Shown: positions 47,222 through 59,857, counted from the stretch's first letter. The stretch: DNA of 64,000 bases from Anthopleura xanthogrammica (GCA_964019055.1 OZ025209.1:13624981-13688980); one strand, 5' to 3'. The notes: generated from the letters alone by a model not told the origin. Made by a program: numbers and translations.

Positions 47222-47828
47222 ACCATAACAATCATTCAACAGGATTATTTAAGTCAAAATTACTTGCATCTCATACGACAAAGTTAAAATGAAGTCTCTT
47301 AGCGGATTCTAAGCGGATTTTTACTCTTATTACTATATCGACGCCGGATAACGACATGCATAACTTATTACCCCGGGGGACGATGGTACTCGGATTAACA
47401 GTAGCGCAGATGTTTTCTGTAATCAATACTTTCCGCATATTTATAAATACGAATTTTTTAACAAGGCCAATAAACGTCTTCAAAAATCATTAAATACTGT
47501 GAATCATCAATGTCAAAGAAAAGATTTTAATACAATGTAATAATCTACAGTGGATAAATGGAAAGATTGTATTTGAAAAAATAAGCTAACTACAGCACCG
47601 AAGATACAATACGAGTTAATTACTTTTGAAATAAATGCAAATGCGTGTTTTCAATAGAGTTGAGCTATGAATTCAAAATGAAACTGAAATTGGTTTTATC
47701 CTAAGTTTGTGGTCAGTCTTGTACGAATTGGTACAAAAAAAATCTTTTTCTTACAATGTAGTCTTCTTCCTTCCCGTTAATGTGCTTTTCTTTGTTTCTT
47801 GCCGGTCTAGATAGTGGTGAATGAGTCT
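47222..47828. other. 3' flank of the PLAC8-like gene
   Basis: AT-rich sequence with no further exon identified. It probably contains the 3' UTR of the minus-strand gene at 47829-48158. Confidence 0.3.
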
Positions 47829-48158
47829 CTAGGATCTTGCAATTGAATTGCCAAACGGAGCTTTGACTCCCATCTCTTGAGCTACTTGAACCAAAGAGCA
47901 AAGACTACAACAGCAGACCATGGCCAAATCGTGAACAAAACTTCCTTGGATTCCCTTCTGGTCGCGCACTTTGCCTCGAATCTGAGTAGCGAACCATATA
48001 TTTGCCAGAGGTACAAAAGTCGCGATACCACACAGCAAACAGTCGTCCCCAACAGTTTCCGCTGTCTTACCAAAAGTATAGCAAGGAGCACAGTATGTTG
48101 TAAGACACAATGGAATGTCGTTGAAGCAGCTACAAAGTCCGTTACTCCACTCTGACAT
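47829..48158 (-). CDS. PLAC8: PLAC8/cornifelin-family cysteine-rich protein
   Basis: A 109-aa intronless reading frame matching the PLAC8 domain end to end. Starting MSEWSNGLCSCFNDIPLC, it has the first Cys cluster (C-C...C...YCAPCYTFGKTAE), a hydrophobic centre, then RGKVRDQKGIQGS, the family's R-x3-R-x3-GI-GS motif, and a final CCCSLCSLVQVAQEMG. Length and order fit PLAC8 (about 112 aa). Family members occur in membranes and affect proliferation, metal handling or cell size; this one's role is unknown. The ATG at 48158 leaves no room for extra N-terminal domain residues. The family contains several paralogues, so the symbol marks the family. Confidence 0.85.
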   Translation of the reverse strand: MSEWSNGLCSCFNDIPLCLTTYCAPCYTFGKTAETVGDDCLLCGIATFVPLANIWFATQIRGKVRDQKGIQGSFVHDLAMVCCCSLCSLVQVAQEMGVKAPFGNSIARS

Positions 48159-49395
48159 TTTCGCTGAGAAATTTAGGAAGGAATTACTTCAGTATTTTAT
48201 AATATCGAAGCAACGATGCACGTCAGTCAGTGACTAGCCTAATCAAACCTGGCCCTGTTTAAATCTGTCAAGGGCACACCCTCTGTGATCACGTGATACA
48301 ATCTTATTGGTTTAGAATTATAGTAATACCTCATTGAAAGGTGTTGAACTCATAATAGAAATAATCATGAAAAATGTTCATTCAGTCAGATGATATGAAA
48401 AAAATCTTTGTCACACCTCGTTGATTGCTGTACGATTGAGTTTGGAATTTAGGCTTCTTTACTGCCTCGAAAAATTATAACATTTCCTCCTCGAAACTGT
48501 AGCTCGGAATTGCAATTGTATATTCCCGACTAGAGCTCAGAATTATCCAAGAAACATTTGCATATCAGCATGAAGCTAGCAGAAATTATATAACTTCAGA
48601 AACTTTCAAAAGTTAGAGAAGACAAATGACTCTTTCTTCAGAAACGAAAGACCTCCATTTTCGTTTCCTCAGAATGCAATTCCATTCCTTTCGAGCTTGA
48701 TGAATATCTGCGCGTTTATCGAGAGCTGAAAAGCTTTACGTGCAAAAACAGATTGTTTGTCTTCAAAATTCAAAGGGAATTAAGGGTGTTTTTCCTTCAG
48801 TATGTAAATAACAGCATCCAAGCTGATGGACGTCATTGATTGAGCTGTGACTGAATATCTTGAATCGCAGCACGATGCCATTATATCGCAGAGCAGCTGA
48901 TATTATGAATAAATTGACATTTTCACTTCTTTCTCGACTCTGTATTCCTTCCTTTCCACGTAATCTTTCTTTGGCTATTGTTACTGACGAGTCTCCTGGA
49001 GTGCAAAGCATAAGAGCTGAAACTGTGGCCGGAAGTATGGTCTTGATCAGACCTCATTTTTAATAAACGATGGTTATAAACATGTCTGACAGGTCAATTT
49101 ATTTTTATTTCGTTTTGTTTATCTCGCTATGATAAATGAAGAGCGAGGGCAAGTAAATATGATTTATTCTGGTAACTGGTGAATAATCTGAAAATTCCAA
49201 TTATGACTAGAATTAGAAAATTATATTACTTTTTTCATTTTTTCAAGTTTTTCCCTATTGTTCGCTCTTTCTGAGTCTGATACCTGTCATCCATGCTTTT
49301 ATGGCGTTGCTTGCCGCTAGCTTATCTTCGTTCTCTACCTATTTGTATGTCTGTCAGTGTCATTTCATTGGGATGTCTGTCGGGCTTTCTTATTA
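48159..49395. other. Intergenic, no supported gene
   Basis: Upstream flank of the PLAC8-like gene and unique-looking AT-rich DNA. Short frames near 48763-49063 on both strands lack homology or splice support. Confidence 0.3.
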
Positions 49396-49602
49396 CTGAT
49401 GATGATGATGATGATGACGACGACGACGACGATGATGATCGATGATAATGACGGTGATGATGATGACAATGATGATGATGATGACGATGATGATCGATGA
49501 TGACGACGACGACGATGATGATGATGATGATGACGATCGATGATGACGACGACGACGACGATGATGACGACGACGACGATGATGATCGATGATGACGACG
49601 AC

Positions 49603-49640
<38 letters not shown>

Positions 49641-49671
49641 CGATGATGACGATGATGATGATGACGACGAC

Positions 49672-49709
<38 letters not shown>

Positions 49710-49746
49710 CGATGATGATGATGATGATGATGATGATGACGACGAC

Positions 49747-49803
<57 letters not shown>
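49396..49803 (+). repeat. Large GAT/GAC microsatellite
   Basis: About 400 bp of GAT units interspersed with GAC and occasional GATCGATGAT. Reads as poly-Asp or poly-Met in shifted frames, which are artefacts. The longest pure stretch is at the right end (49746-49803). Confidence 0.97.
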
Positions 49804-50066
49804 AAGAGGGTATTGAATTTCCTAAATATGTAATTCTTTCAATTGCGTGTTTAGCTTGGCTTGGTTACCTCCTGCTGTTCACTGTCCACGTACTCCGTCT
49901 CCTCCGTCTCTAAAGTCACGCAACACTACGCCATATTGTCTCAAAGGCAGTTGGGAAACAACTATCCCTCTGTGATAAGCTCTCATGACTCACCACGAGG
50001 CTGAGGTATGAAAGGACTTCCGTCACCGTTGATTGCTGGGTTTCACTTGACGTCATTTCCTGTCTC

Positions 50067-53000
50067 GTGCAGAAATATTCATCAGCCGTGAATCCCAAGT
50101 TTCAAATTTCCCGCCATATTGGAAGTCAACAAGAAGTCAAGTCTCTCCCTGCTGATACATGGAGCACTCTAAAGTCTTTAGGGCTTCTACGACGTTCTCG
50201 CGGCCGACGTGGGGGTTCTTCAAATAAAGACTGTAATCGGATTCGGCCGATTATTTCAGTAAATCGATCAAATGCTAGTCATTTCAAGAAGAAATCTAAA
50301 TCTGCCGATGCGGAACCATTAAATATTCTACCTCAAAGATCTTCACACTATGGTTCAAATTTATCTAATCTTATCATCGTTAAACGGCAACCGATGCAGC
50401 CTCCACCGATCCGATTTAAACCTTTAGACTTTACCTTACTGAATGTAAGATCCGTCAAGAATAAACCTCATATAATCAAGGACTTTGTCGTCGATAACGA
50501 TATTGATTTACTGGCTCTCACTGAAACCTGGCTGCGGAGTGGTAATACAGATCAGAATATCATTAGCGAACTGTGTCCAACTGGTTACAGTTTTGTTCAT
50601 TTACCACGTCCATCTCGTGGTGGTGGTGTTGGCCTGCTGTACAAGAATCGCTTCAAATCAACTAAGCAATCCTCCGATAGAAGTTTCAAGTTTTCCTCAT
50701 TTGAATTCGTTTGTTTAAGATTGGGCTATTCATCATTACATTTTCTTCTGTTGATTGTTTACCGTGCTCCCCCTTCTGGTAAGAACAGGCAAACAACAAG
50801 TGTATTTCTTGATGAATTCGCTAGCCTTCTCGAGACATTGTCCATCGGTACTGCACCTTTACTTATTGTTGGAGACTTTAATTTTCACCTGGATGTCCAA
50901 GCTGAGCCTGCTGCACTTCAATTTATAAACCTGCTTGAATCTTTTAATTTAAAACAGCATGTTAACGTTTCAACTCACAAGAATGGACATATTCTAGACC
51001 TAGTTATTACTCGAATAGAGGAGAACTTTGTTATTAACTCTTGGACTACGGATCCAGCTATATCGGATCACCTTGCTGTTCATTGCCATCTGTCCTTCGA
51101 GAAACCCTCCCTTGAACGAAAGGAAGTAACATTCAGGAGACTGCGCGATATTGATATCACTCGATTTCTTTCTGACATAACACACAGCAGACGTCTTCTT
51201 GACAGTGCTTCTTCCCATTCTCTTGATGATGCTGTTGACAACTACAACCAAGTCCTTTCATCTCTGTTGGATGAATATGCCCCATTGCAGAGGCGCGTTG
51301 TCATCATTCGTCCTGCTGCTCCATGGTACACACAGGAAATAAAAGATGAAAAGATCAAGAGAAGGAAGTTGGAACGACGATGGAGATCTAGTAGATTAAC
51401 AGTGGACAGGGAACGTTTTGTTGAGCAATGTAACGTTGTGAACAAGCTGTTATTTACATCAAAATTGTCCTTCTATTCGTCAGTAGTTGATGACAATAAA
51501 TCTAACCAGCAAGTCTTGTTCCATGCTGTGGACAAGATGCTGAATCGCAAACCAGAAAAGAAATTGCCATCTCGTACTGATAAACAGGATCTTGTTACCA
51601 GATTCGCTGACTTCTTTACAAGCAAAATCACTGCTATCCGAGCTGCTTTTGTAAATGAAACGGTCGATGTTGGGACAGCTGCATCTTCAGAATCCAGTTG
51701 TTCATCTCATCTGTATGAATTCTCACCAACGTCTACCCAAGAGCTATCCAAGCTCATTGGTTCATCAGTTAAGAAGTCATGCATCTTAGATCCATTGCCT
51801 GCTAAACTTCAGAAAGAGTGCTCTGATGTTCTTCTTCCCATCATCACAAAGATCGTAAATCTCTCACTTGAAAATGGTCTTATGTCATCTAACCTGAAGA
51901 CTGCAATTCTGTCCCCCATGCTGAAGAAAGACTCACTATGCAAGGAAGATCTCAGCAACTATAGACCAATTTCCAATCTACCTTTCATTTCCAAGTGCAT
52001 TGAAAAAGTTGTTGCTTCTCGTCTGAGTGACTATATTAATGACAATAACTTAAGTGACATTTTTCAATCGGCATACAAAAAAGGTCACAGCACAGAAACA
52101 GCACTCCTAAGAGTTCAAAATGATATTTTACAAGCCATCGATAATAAGTGCTACGTGGCTCTTGTGATGCTGGACTTATCTGCCGCTTTCGACACGGTTG
52201 ATCATGAGATTCTACTTGAAAGACTTCTTTTAAGATTTGGAATCAATGGAAAGGCATTATCTTGGTTTACATCGTATATTTCTGGACGGAAACAGATTGT
52301 GTGCATCGATGGCGTCGACTCACCGGAGTACACTTTGTCATATGGTGTCGCTCAAGGCTCTGTCTTGGGCCCAGTATTATACCTGTTGTACACCTCGCCC
52401 TTAAGTGAGATAATCAAACGACATAACATGTCATACCACCTGTATGCAGATGACACGCAGATCTACATATCGTTTGAACCCACGATAGATGGTCAACAGC
52501 TTTGCTTATTTGCAATCGAAGCATGCTTGCGTGACATTCATCTTTGGATGGTTAATAACAAACTCAAGTTGAATGGCGACAAGTCTGAATTTCTTGTACT
52601 ACACGCTCGTAACCGTCCTGGATTAACCATCGACACTATCAAGGTTGGTTCTGATGTAGTATCTCCATCACAGTCAGCGAGAAACATTGGAGTTATCTTC
52701 GATAACCAATTGTCTATGGAGGAACAAGTGTCCAGTATTTGCAAGTCAGCATTTTACCACTTGAGGAGTATTGCAAAGATCCGCAAGTACTTGTCGTCGA
52801 ACACTTGTGAAACTTTAATTCATGCTTTCATAACTATGAAACTTGACTATTGCAACTCTTTATTGTATGGCCTACCAGATTATTTAATTAAGAGGCTCCA
52901 ATATGTACAAAACTCAGCTGCTCGTTTATTGACCTGTTCTCGGAAATCTGAGCATATCACACCTATTTTGAATAGAATTCACTGGTTACCTGTGAAGTTT

Positions 53001-53294
53001 AGAATTATCTTTAAGATCTTAGTTTTAACTTATAAAGCAATTCATAGCTTAGGACCTCAGTATATTTCCGATCTTGTTAATAGGTATAAGCCATCGCGAG
53101 CGCTACGTTCATCAACTGCCAATTTTTTAAGCGTCCCTAAGTATAGCACTAAGACGTATGGCAGTCGCGCTTTTTCTGTAGCTGGCCCTTTTTTATGGAA
53201 CTCGCTCCCTCAGGATTTTAGGAATGCAGATACATTAGAAAGTTTTAAGACTAAGGTTAAGACATATCTTTTCTCTCAGGCATTTTTTAATTAA
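50067..53294 (+). CDS. Intact CR1/L2-like LINE ORF2: endonuclease plus reverse transcriptase
   Basis: A 1,075-codon uninterrupted frame. The N-terminal ~115 residues are basic. An APE-type endonuclease (about 122-345) has LNVRS (Asn126), TETW (Glu153), YRAPP, GDFN (Asp270, Asn272), ILDLV (Asp311) and SDH (333-335). The reverse transcriptase (about 560-870) has NYRPISNLP, LDLSAAFDTVDH (Asp703), GVAQGSVLGPVLY and the catalytic YADD (793-796). The C-terminal domain ends LWNSLPQDFRNADTL. All catalytic residues are intact, suggesting recent or current activity. An ORF1 was not found; the 5' end may be truncated near the microsatellite. Confidence 0.95.
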   Translation: MQKYSSAVNPKFQISRHIGSQQEVKSLPADTWSTLKSLGLLRRSRGRRGGSSNKDCNRIRPIISVNRSNASHFKKKSKSADAEPLNILPQRSSHYGSNLSNLIIVKRQPMQPPPIRFKPLDFTLLNVRSVKNKPHIIKDFVVDNDIDLLALTETWLRSGNTDQNIISELCPTGYSFVHLPRPSRGGGVGLLYKNRFKSTKQSSDRSFKFSSFEFVCLRLGYSSLHFLLLIVYRAPPSGKNRQTTSVFLDEFASLLETLSIGTAPLLIVGDFNFHLDVQAEPAALQFINLLESFNLKQHVNVSTHKNGHILDLVITRIEENFVINSWTTDPAISDHLAVHCHLSFEKPSLERKEVTFRRLRDIDITRFLSDITHSRRLLDSASSHSLDDAVDNYNQVLSSLLDEYAPLQRRVVIIRPAAPWYTQEIKDEKIKRRKLERRWRSSRLTVDRERFVEQCNVVNKLLFTSKLSFYSSVVDDNKSNQQVLFHAVDKMLNRKPEKKLPSRTDKQDLVTRFADFFTSKITAIRAAFVNETVDVGTAASSESSCSSHLYEFSPTSTQELSKLIGSSVKKSCILDPLPAKLQKECSDVLLPIITKIVNLSLENGLMSSNLKTAILSPMLKKDSLCKEDLSNYRPISNLPFISKCIEKVVASRLSDYINDNNLSDIFQSAYKKGHSTETALLRVQNDILQAIDNKCYVALVMLDLSAAFDTVDHEILLERLLLRFGINGKALSWFTSYISGRKQIVCIDGVDSPEYTLSYGVAQGSVLGPVLYLLYTSPLSEIIKRHNMSYHLYADDTQIYISFEPTIDGQQLCLFAIEACLRDIHLWMVNNKLKLNGDKSEFLVLHARNRPGLTIDTIKVGSDVVSPSQSARNIGVIFDNQLSMEEQVSSICKSAFYHLRSIAKIRKYLSSNTCETLIHAFITMKLDYCNSLLYGLPDYLIKRLQYVQNSAARLLTCSRKSEHITPILNRIHWLPVKFRIIFKILVLTYKAIHSLGPQYISDLVNRYKPSRALRSSTANFLSVPKYSTKTYGSRAFSVAGPFLWNSLPQDFRNADTLESFKTKVKTYLFSQAFFN

Positions 53295-53481
53295 ATTAGT
53301 TTTTAGAATAATTTTTTTTTCTTTTTATTAGAACAATTTTTTATTTTCAATTGGTTATCATATTTATATATATACATATTAGTTTTTCGTTTCTAGCTAT
53401 TTTATATATTAATTGTTAAGCGCTATTGATCTTTAGTGTAAATAGCGCTATAGAAATAAAGGATTTATTATTATTATTAAG
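53295..53481 (+). mobile_element. 3' UTR and ATT-repeat tail of the intact LINE
   Basis: The end reads TAGCGCTATAGAAATAAAGG then TTTATTATTATTATTA. A short 3' hairpin-like AAGCGCTATTG/TAGCGCTAT and a simple-repeat tail are typical of L2/CR1-type elements. Confidence 0.8.
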
Positions 53482-53847
53482 TCTTCAATATAATTCTTTC
53501 TGGCTGACATCACATGGTGGCTGGTGTTTGACCATCATTTGGAGCACATTAGGAGATTCAAAGAATTTTCCCAGTCAAAAACTAGGTTAGCTTATTTAGC
53601 AGACTCTGGCTAGTGTTTCAACATCTGTGGTCTTCAAACTGTTCAAATAACTGCCGGACGAGGCACTGCCTTTGTAGATCCCTCTCATGGATAGGCCTTT
53701 CCATTCTCAACCAAAGTGCCATGTGACGTTCATTACCACGTGATATCTTCTTCGCTCAATCACATAATACTACTTGCTACAACAATGTTTGTGTCCAGCG
53801 GTATCGCCATCAATACAAAACGGCGACCGCAGATTCCTTCTGATAGA

Positions 53848-54108
53848 ATAACCAATAGGCAATGTGCATCAAAGCTCACAAAGCACTCTGGGAAAGTGAG
53901 TTCTTTAAAAATGTAACAAGGAAATCGAAGAAACTATCAGAAAAAATTACTCTGTTATTTTCGTCTGCTGAAATTCTTTTATTTCCATGGAAAATGTTGA
54001 AGAAAAAATTATCAGATGAATTTTTAGAAGAGCCAAAAAAGTATAAGAACTCACTTTCCCATCATGCTTTGTGCTAGAATTTCGAGCTCATGCACATTGG
54101 CTATTCAA
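53848..54108. mobile_element. Foldback element with about 60-bp arms
   Basis: ACCAATAGGCAATGTGCATC, CTGGGAAAGTGAGTTCTT at the left are inverted at the right (AAGAACTCACTTTCCCA, CATGCACATTGGCTATT). Non-coding. Confidence 0.7.
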
Positions 54109-54539
54109 ATCTACTGTAAATATGATAATTTATTTATTGTATCTCCACATTAATTAAGCATTGATATGGATGTGATATGTGAATATAAAAAAACAAAAAC
54201 AAAGAAAAGTGTTCCCAAAAGATTTGAGTTGGGTAAAAGAAATTGCGCTAGCCAAATTGGTCAATCAAGTAAACATTTTCCATGTGAAAAAAGCTTTTGA
54301 GATCAGTTAGCATTATACAATAACTTTATTTACGGAGGGATACATAATAACCATTTACAGTTTTCTAACTTACGGCCCTCAAATCTTCCTCTTCCCAGCT
54401 ATAATTATTCTGCTAACTAATTTTAAAGAAAAAGATGCTCTGAAGCCTGAATATTAAGGAGAGCGAAGGAGGCCGCCAATGTAACATTAAGTTGTGGTCA
54501 CCCTGTGGTATTACGTCACTATTCTGATTGATGACGTCA

Positions 54540-55165
54540 CAAGGATTCGCTCAGTTTCGCAAAAAATGGCGTTTCGAGAGGACGCGCGCGTACGCAAAGA
54601 TGGCTCTTACTTCTGTTTTAGCATTCTTACTAGCTTCTTCTGTTATTCTTAACCATCGAGGAGGAGTCAATCGCGAAAAACTACTAAGTTATTAATGCCG
54701 GGATGTGTTGAGATAAGCTTGCTCAGTGTTGTAGGTAAAAGTCGTACATTTCCTTTAGTTGTGCAAACAAAACTTTCAGCGACTCCGAGACAAAAAAGTA
54801 GTTTGCAATTGACAAAGAAATGAAACGTTTTAGATTAATAATTTGTGTTTCTATATACTTATCCTACGATAACTTGCTTTATGTTTTACTCAATCCCCAT
54901 CAGTCTGGTTATTTTGAAACTGAACAGGATCTGGACAAGGCAGTAAAAATCTGTATTCGTGACCTGGACTTATCATCCACAGAAATCCTTCTGTATTGCA
55001 AGAGGGACTATATTGAATGAAGGCACAAAGCCAGACAGAGAAGAACAGGAGAAATAAAGCTTGATTGCTGCAGAAAATAATTTCTTTTTGGTACTTTGGT
55101 GTTAATGAGTCTTTCAATAACATGTTTTGTAAATAAATTATTAAATAAAGTTGTGACTCAAATGA
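54540..55165 (+). CDS. Unrecognised compact gene candidate, about two exons
   Basis: A CpG-rich start (AAAAATGGCGTTTCGAG, ACGCGCGCGTACG) precedes a probable donor TGTTGTAG|GTAAAAG (or GTT|GTAGGT) near 54733. An acceptor CCCCATCAG at 54904 opens an exon beginning SGYFETEQDLDKAVKICIRD and ending at TGA 55020. AATAAA signals follow near 55054, 55127 and 55144. I recognise no family. Which upstream ATG is used is unclear: MPGCVEISLLSV joins in frame only with the GTT|GTAGGT donor, while MALTSVLAFLLASSVILNHR (54600) closes on its own stop. It may be partial or non-coding. Confidence 0.35.
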
Positions 55166-58100
55166 CCGGGTTTTTTTTTTTCCTCTTTTTTTCTCTTACA
55201 TAGTTCAAGTGCTTCTGTCAACTTGGTCATTCCTGTTGCATGAGAGCAGGGAAGCACTTGCTTTGGTAAAAAAAATGTTGTGAAGCCCTAAAATTTGTCT
55301 TGACATGCTAAAACTTGTCATGATATGCTAAGAGTTTCTCTCAGATGGAGGGAGAGCGAGACAAGAGTATGATCAAGCAGATACTAAAATGAAGAAACTA
55401 TAAAAACTAATATCTATATATTTATATATAAGTAAAAATCTATAAAAACACAAAAATTACAGAAGCAATAAATACAGTGACAAATGGAATAAAACTAATT
55501 AATTATTAAAAGCGAGTTCTTTGACTCATTGCTTAAAGATTAAAAGGGATTCGATTTCCCGTAGCGACTTATCAAGGTTGTTATTACTATATGACTTGGA
55601 AATAACCTCAAAGGACTGAATGATGCGATATGTTTGTAGGATGTCGTGTACTTAATAACTGAGAGAAAAAACAAAAAAATTATAGAGAGGAAATGAATGA
55701 ATGAATGATTCAGCTTTATTTGACCACGGCAGTTTCAATAACTGAGTTTTAACAACTTCACATGAAAGCCGTTCAAGATACTATAAAAATGAATATTAAA
55801 GGAATGGTACGATATGTTTGTAGGGTGTCGTGTACTGCTCAAGAGAAAAATAATAAAATTAGAGAGAGAAAGAAAGAGAGAGAGAGAGAAAGAGAGAGTA
55901 TGACCAAGCAGATGTGACTATAGTCAATTAGCTTTATCTGCAACTAATACAAGTCTTATCCTATATACATATCGTATCTTAGCAACCCTAGATATGTCTT
56001 GACACACCAGATAAAGCTCTAAAACGTATTTTTCATATTTTATTCCTTAACTGTGGTCATTTTCAGTTTAGGATAGCAATTAAATGAAGAAATGCATTGA
56101 GAAATGACAATTTTTCGGCCTAATTTGCGAAAAAAGATTTCTATTACCTTGACATGGACATGACTCGTCAGGAATGATGTGTTTACAGGGTGTCATGTAC
56201 TCCTCAAGAGAAGAACAATTAAAAAAAATTACTTAAGTCCCGCTGTAGAGTGAACGATATCTGAACATAGATATGTTTATTCATCAGGAGACAATATTAC
56301 TTTAACTACCTTACTTGACTTATTTCAATTACAACTACTGAAAGCCAACTTTAGTCAAGGCTTTTTTACAGATGATATTTTCTAGCCACCCTGCAACTTA
56401 TCCCTCTGTTTTGAGAGAAACCGCAGCTGAACTTGAAGTAAGAACCAAGACAATATGAAAATTGTACCTGCTCATAACTCTTAATGCTTACCCCGTTGAA
56501 GCAAAATAAATTCTGTATATGATGATTGACACATGTCACTCACTTATAAGATGCCGGGCAGCTCCATAAATCCAGCTGCCGTCACGTGCTGTTCTTCAGT
56601 GGTTTTGGTTCTCCGATAGTTCACAGATATTTGTCTGTAGCCTCTATTCAAACCAAACAGGATCACAAAGCTTTCATTCTGCTGAAAAAAAACACCAATT
56701 CGAAAAAGCTTTGAAATAGGATTTTAATACTAATTATTCTGGAAGTATTTGGGAATCTAACTGGGACGAACTGGGACTGAAAAAGAGCGTCGAAAATCAT
56801 GAGTCAGTCTTATTTACAATTTAAGGTGGGTGCAAACTAAAAAAAAATTGTTTTTTTAAATAATTTTTTTTTACAGATTAAACATGGCAAATCTTGATAA
56901 TATTGTCCTCTGTCTAAAACTAATAGCAGGCAAAAATGACCTGTGATATTTTTGAAAAAAATATTAAAATATTGTAAACATTTCTAAAGTGCAAGTTCTT
57001 GTCACTTTTATATTTCAGTTTAGCAGGTGTTAGCATGTGCAATTTAAATTCAGTTATATTCTAAGTTTGCAATATTTGTTTATCAGAGATTCTTGTAACT
57101 CGAATAATCAAAACACGATTGCCTTTTATTCGTACACTGCTTCCACAGCAATGAAAAACCCTGGAAAGAATCCGTCAAAGATTTATTTGCATTAAGAAAA
57201 GAAATTAAAGACCTAGTAATAGACGAAATAAATTTATTTTAATTTTTGAAAATATATGAACTGTCACTAAACCTTGAAAATAAACAAAATTAATTTACGA
57301 ACATCGAGCTTACTTTATAGTTTATAGTTTATTCCTATATTGGGATCGTTAGTTTGGCAATAATTGTCGGTCATGTCCAAATCATTATCTTTTCATATCT
57401 TGGTCAAATTGTGAACTTGAAGTTATTTCTTCCTTGGCATCGGAGTTTATTTTCCCTTTTTGAAGTGCGTTAGGAAAAACAAGAAGCAGTAAGTATAACA
57501 ACGATAAGAAAAAGAATGAAAGATAATTATCGTCATCAACAGCAAATTCGGACAAAATACAACGTCTAGCCTGGTCTAGAAGCATGCATATTTTTTCAAT
57601 TTTTTCGTATTGAGTTCGATTTTTCGATTAAAAAGCCAATTCAATGTCTTTCAACGACTGTATTCTAGGAATTGGTGACAGTAACAATCATATTTGCATT
57701 TTTCAAAGTATTGTAAAGTAAAACACTATAAATTTTCACTGGAATAGCATATGTAAAGAGTGAGAAAGGTTCCAGGTTGTTTTTAGTTCTTAGAAATTAA
57801 TTTCGCGTTTATTTGTCTAACTTTCTTCACTATGTTGGTTTTCCAGATGTAAGAGTGAGCTTGTACCCACATGTTTGCATAGTGTACATGTACTTCCCAA
57901 TACTATTGAATTTGACACTAACTCTAAGTAATTAAGGTGTCTTGGCTCAGGTTTTCGACTATCAGTCGATTTTTCTTGCAGAATATTCGTGGCATATGTA
58001 TTTAATCTTCATTACTTATTTATGGCACTGCCTTTAACTTCAGTCCTGCAGCGTATTCCAAGTGGTTTTTCTTTAAACATAATTAAGGCATATCAGGAGA

Positions 58101-58885
58101 GTGGGTTTTCATCCCGTGTTGTTTAATTTTTAGGAAATTTTTAGGAAACTATTTTCTTTGTTGTCATTGCTGCCGGGTTGTGATGCTGCTGTTTTTGTTT
58201 TTAGCTGTTGTTACTTACTTCTAATGCCACTATTATTGTTCAGAATTTTATCGCTGTTGATGCTGATGGTTTTGCAGCTGTTGTTTTTATTGTCCTTTTA
58301 CATTGTTTTCTTTTTTACCCTGTCGTTCTGTGGTCATAGTATTCGTCGTTGTTATTGTTGTTTTATCGCAGTTGTTGTATTGTGGTTATTGTATTTTGGT
58401 CAGTTGTTATTGTTATTGTTGTTGTGTCGTGTTTGTCGTATTGTAGTTGTTATTGTCATCGTTACTGGCGGGTCACTCTTAGAAATAAATTACGATGTTC
58501 ACTTGAAATAAAGACTCAGTTTCTATAAAATTGCTTGGTAAATGTTACAAAACTGGCAGAATTTTCACAGGCTGTTATTTCGCTCACTTCGTCACCCACG
58601 TACACTTATAGAAAATGTCAGTAAAAAACCATAATTATGCAGATATTATTCCTAACCTTAATTTGAATACACACTCATGGATGCCTAATTATCTATAATT
58701 AATCTTGATATTTTTAAAATATGCATGGCTAAACAGGCTAAAAACACTTTCATATTTTACACATTGTATGCATTATACACCAAATTTAAAAAGGTTGTCG
58801 GGTAGAAAAGACTAAATTATCGAAGCTAAGACCGAGAGGTATTCTGGGTAGCCGATATCCTGAATATTTGGAATGCGTTTGGATA
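55166..58885. other. Long non-coding stretch
   Basis: No gene is supported. It contains a GA-rich run (about 55860-55905), a phrase recurring near 55625, 55806 and 56172 (GATATGTTTGTAGG.TGTCGTGTACT), and a TTG/TTA-rich low-complexity region (58158-58460) that reads as hydrophobic peptide but lacks gene signals. Confidence 0.35.
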
Positions 58886-59075
58886 CACCTAATTGCAAGA
58901 AGGTTGTCATATAAAAAATAATAATATTCTAATAATAATATTAATAATAATAATTATTATTATTATAATTCTCATTAATCTAGGGGGCAAAATAAAGAAA
59001 CATATTTAAAATTAATTGCTATTTGTTATTTTGCTATTTTTTATTTTCATACGACAACCTTCTTGCAATTAGGTG
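58886..59075. mobile_element. Foldback MITE flanked by TA
   Basis: CACCTAATTGCAAGAAGGTT is perfectly inverted at the right (AACCTTCTTGCAATTAGGTG). TA abuts both ends, as in mariner-type elements. The centre is an AAT/ATT repeat. Confidence 0.8.
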
Positions 59076-59857
59076 TACATGAATGAAGAGTGACAAAACT
59101 TTGTTCGATAACTTGAACCAGTGTTTGAGAGCTGCAAAACTGCACTATGCAAAACTGTTTACTAAGAACACCCTTCAGTCTTAACTTCGATCGATGATTG
59201 AACCTCATTTCAAACTCACGTGCACAGCGTTTTTTTTGTTTTTTTTCAATTTGGTGTACTGATAATTGAAATTGATTTACAACATCCTCTAATCGATCTT
59301 GAAATTTATATGAGCGTTCTTTACATGGTTGCCCCCCAAAACAGCTAACGGCGAGTTTTTCTCACGTATTTACACAATTGTAGATTAAAATTTCTGTATA
59401 TGTTAAAGTTAGCAAGACCTGAAGGCTTGAAGGCACCGTGCGGTTTCCCTCTCTCCTGGCGATTTTAATCATCAACAGCGACTTAATACTCTTAAGGTGT
59501 TTCCCAGTAGTTTTTTATTGACCACACATCTCATGTTCATCTAGCGAATTGAAAACCTTTTCCTGGTCTGATCAAAATGAATTTTACACCAGACATCAAG
59601 CATAGATGGAAGTTTTGATTGATGTCAATTTCAACTCGATCGGCGTTTCCATGGCAACGGAAAACAATGATCGTTGAAATCAGTTTTCCTTGAATATCTC
59701 CCGTTTTCGATGAGCTTCAGAAAAATGACTATATACATGCTAAACTTCGCATTCAGGCACAGCTATTCAGATGATAATTAGAGGGTTGGATTAGAGCGAT
59801 TTCGAATAAATCCCAAAAACATTCTGTGACCGCTTATTATGATACTGGAAACTATAG

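Noticed and set aside
49540..49833. Poly-Asp and poly-Met frames
   Set aside because: Pure microsatellite translation.
50485..52744. Short frames on both strands inside the LINE
   Set aside because: Shadows of the 1,075-codon ORF.
58158..58511. 117-codon hydrophobic frame that looks like a membrane protein
   Set aside because: Low-complexity TTG/TTA DNA; no family similarity or gene signals.
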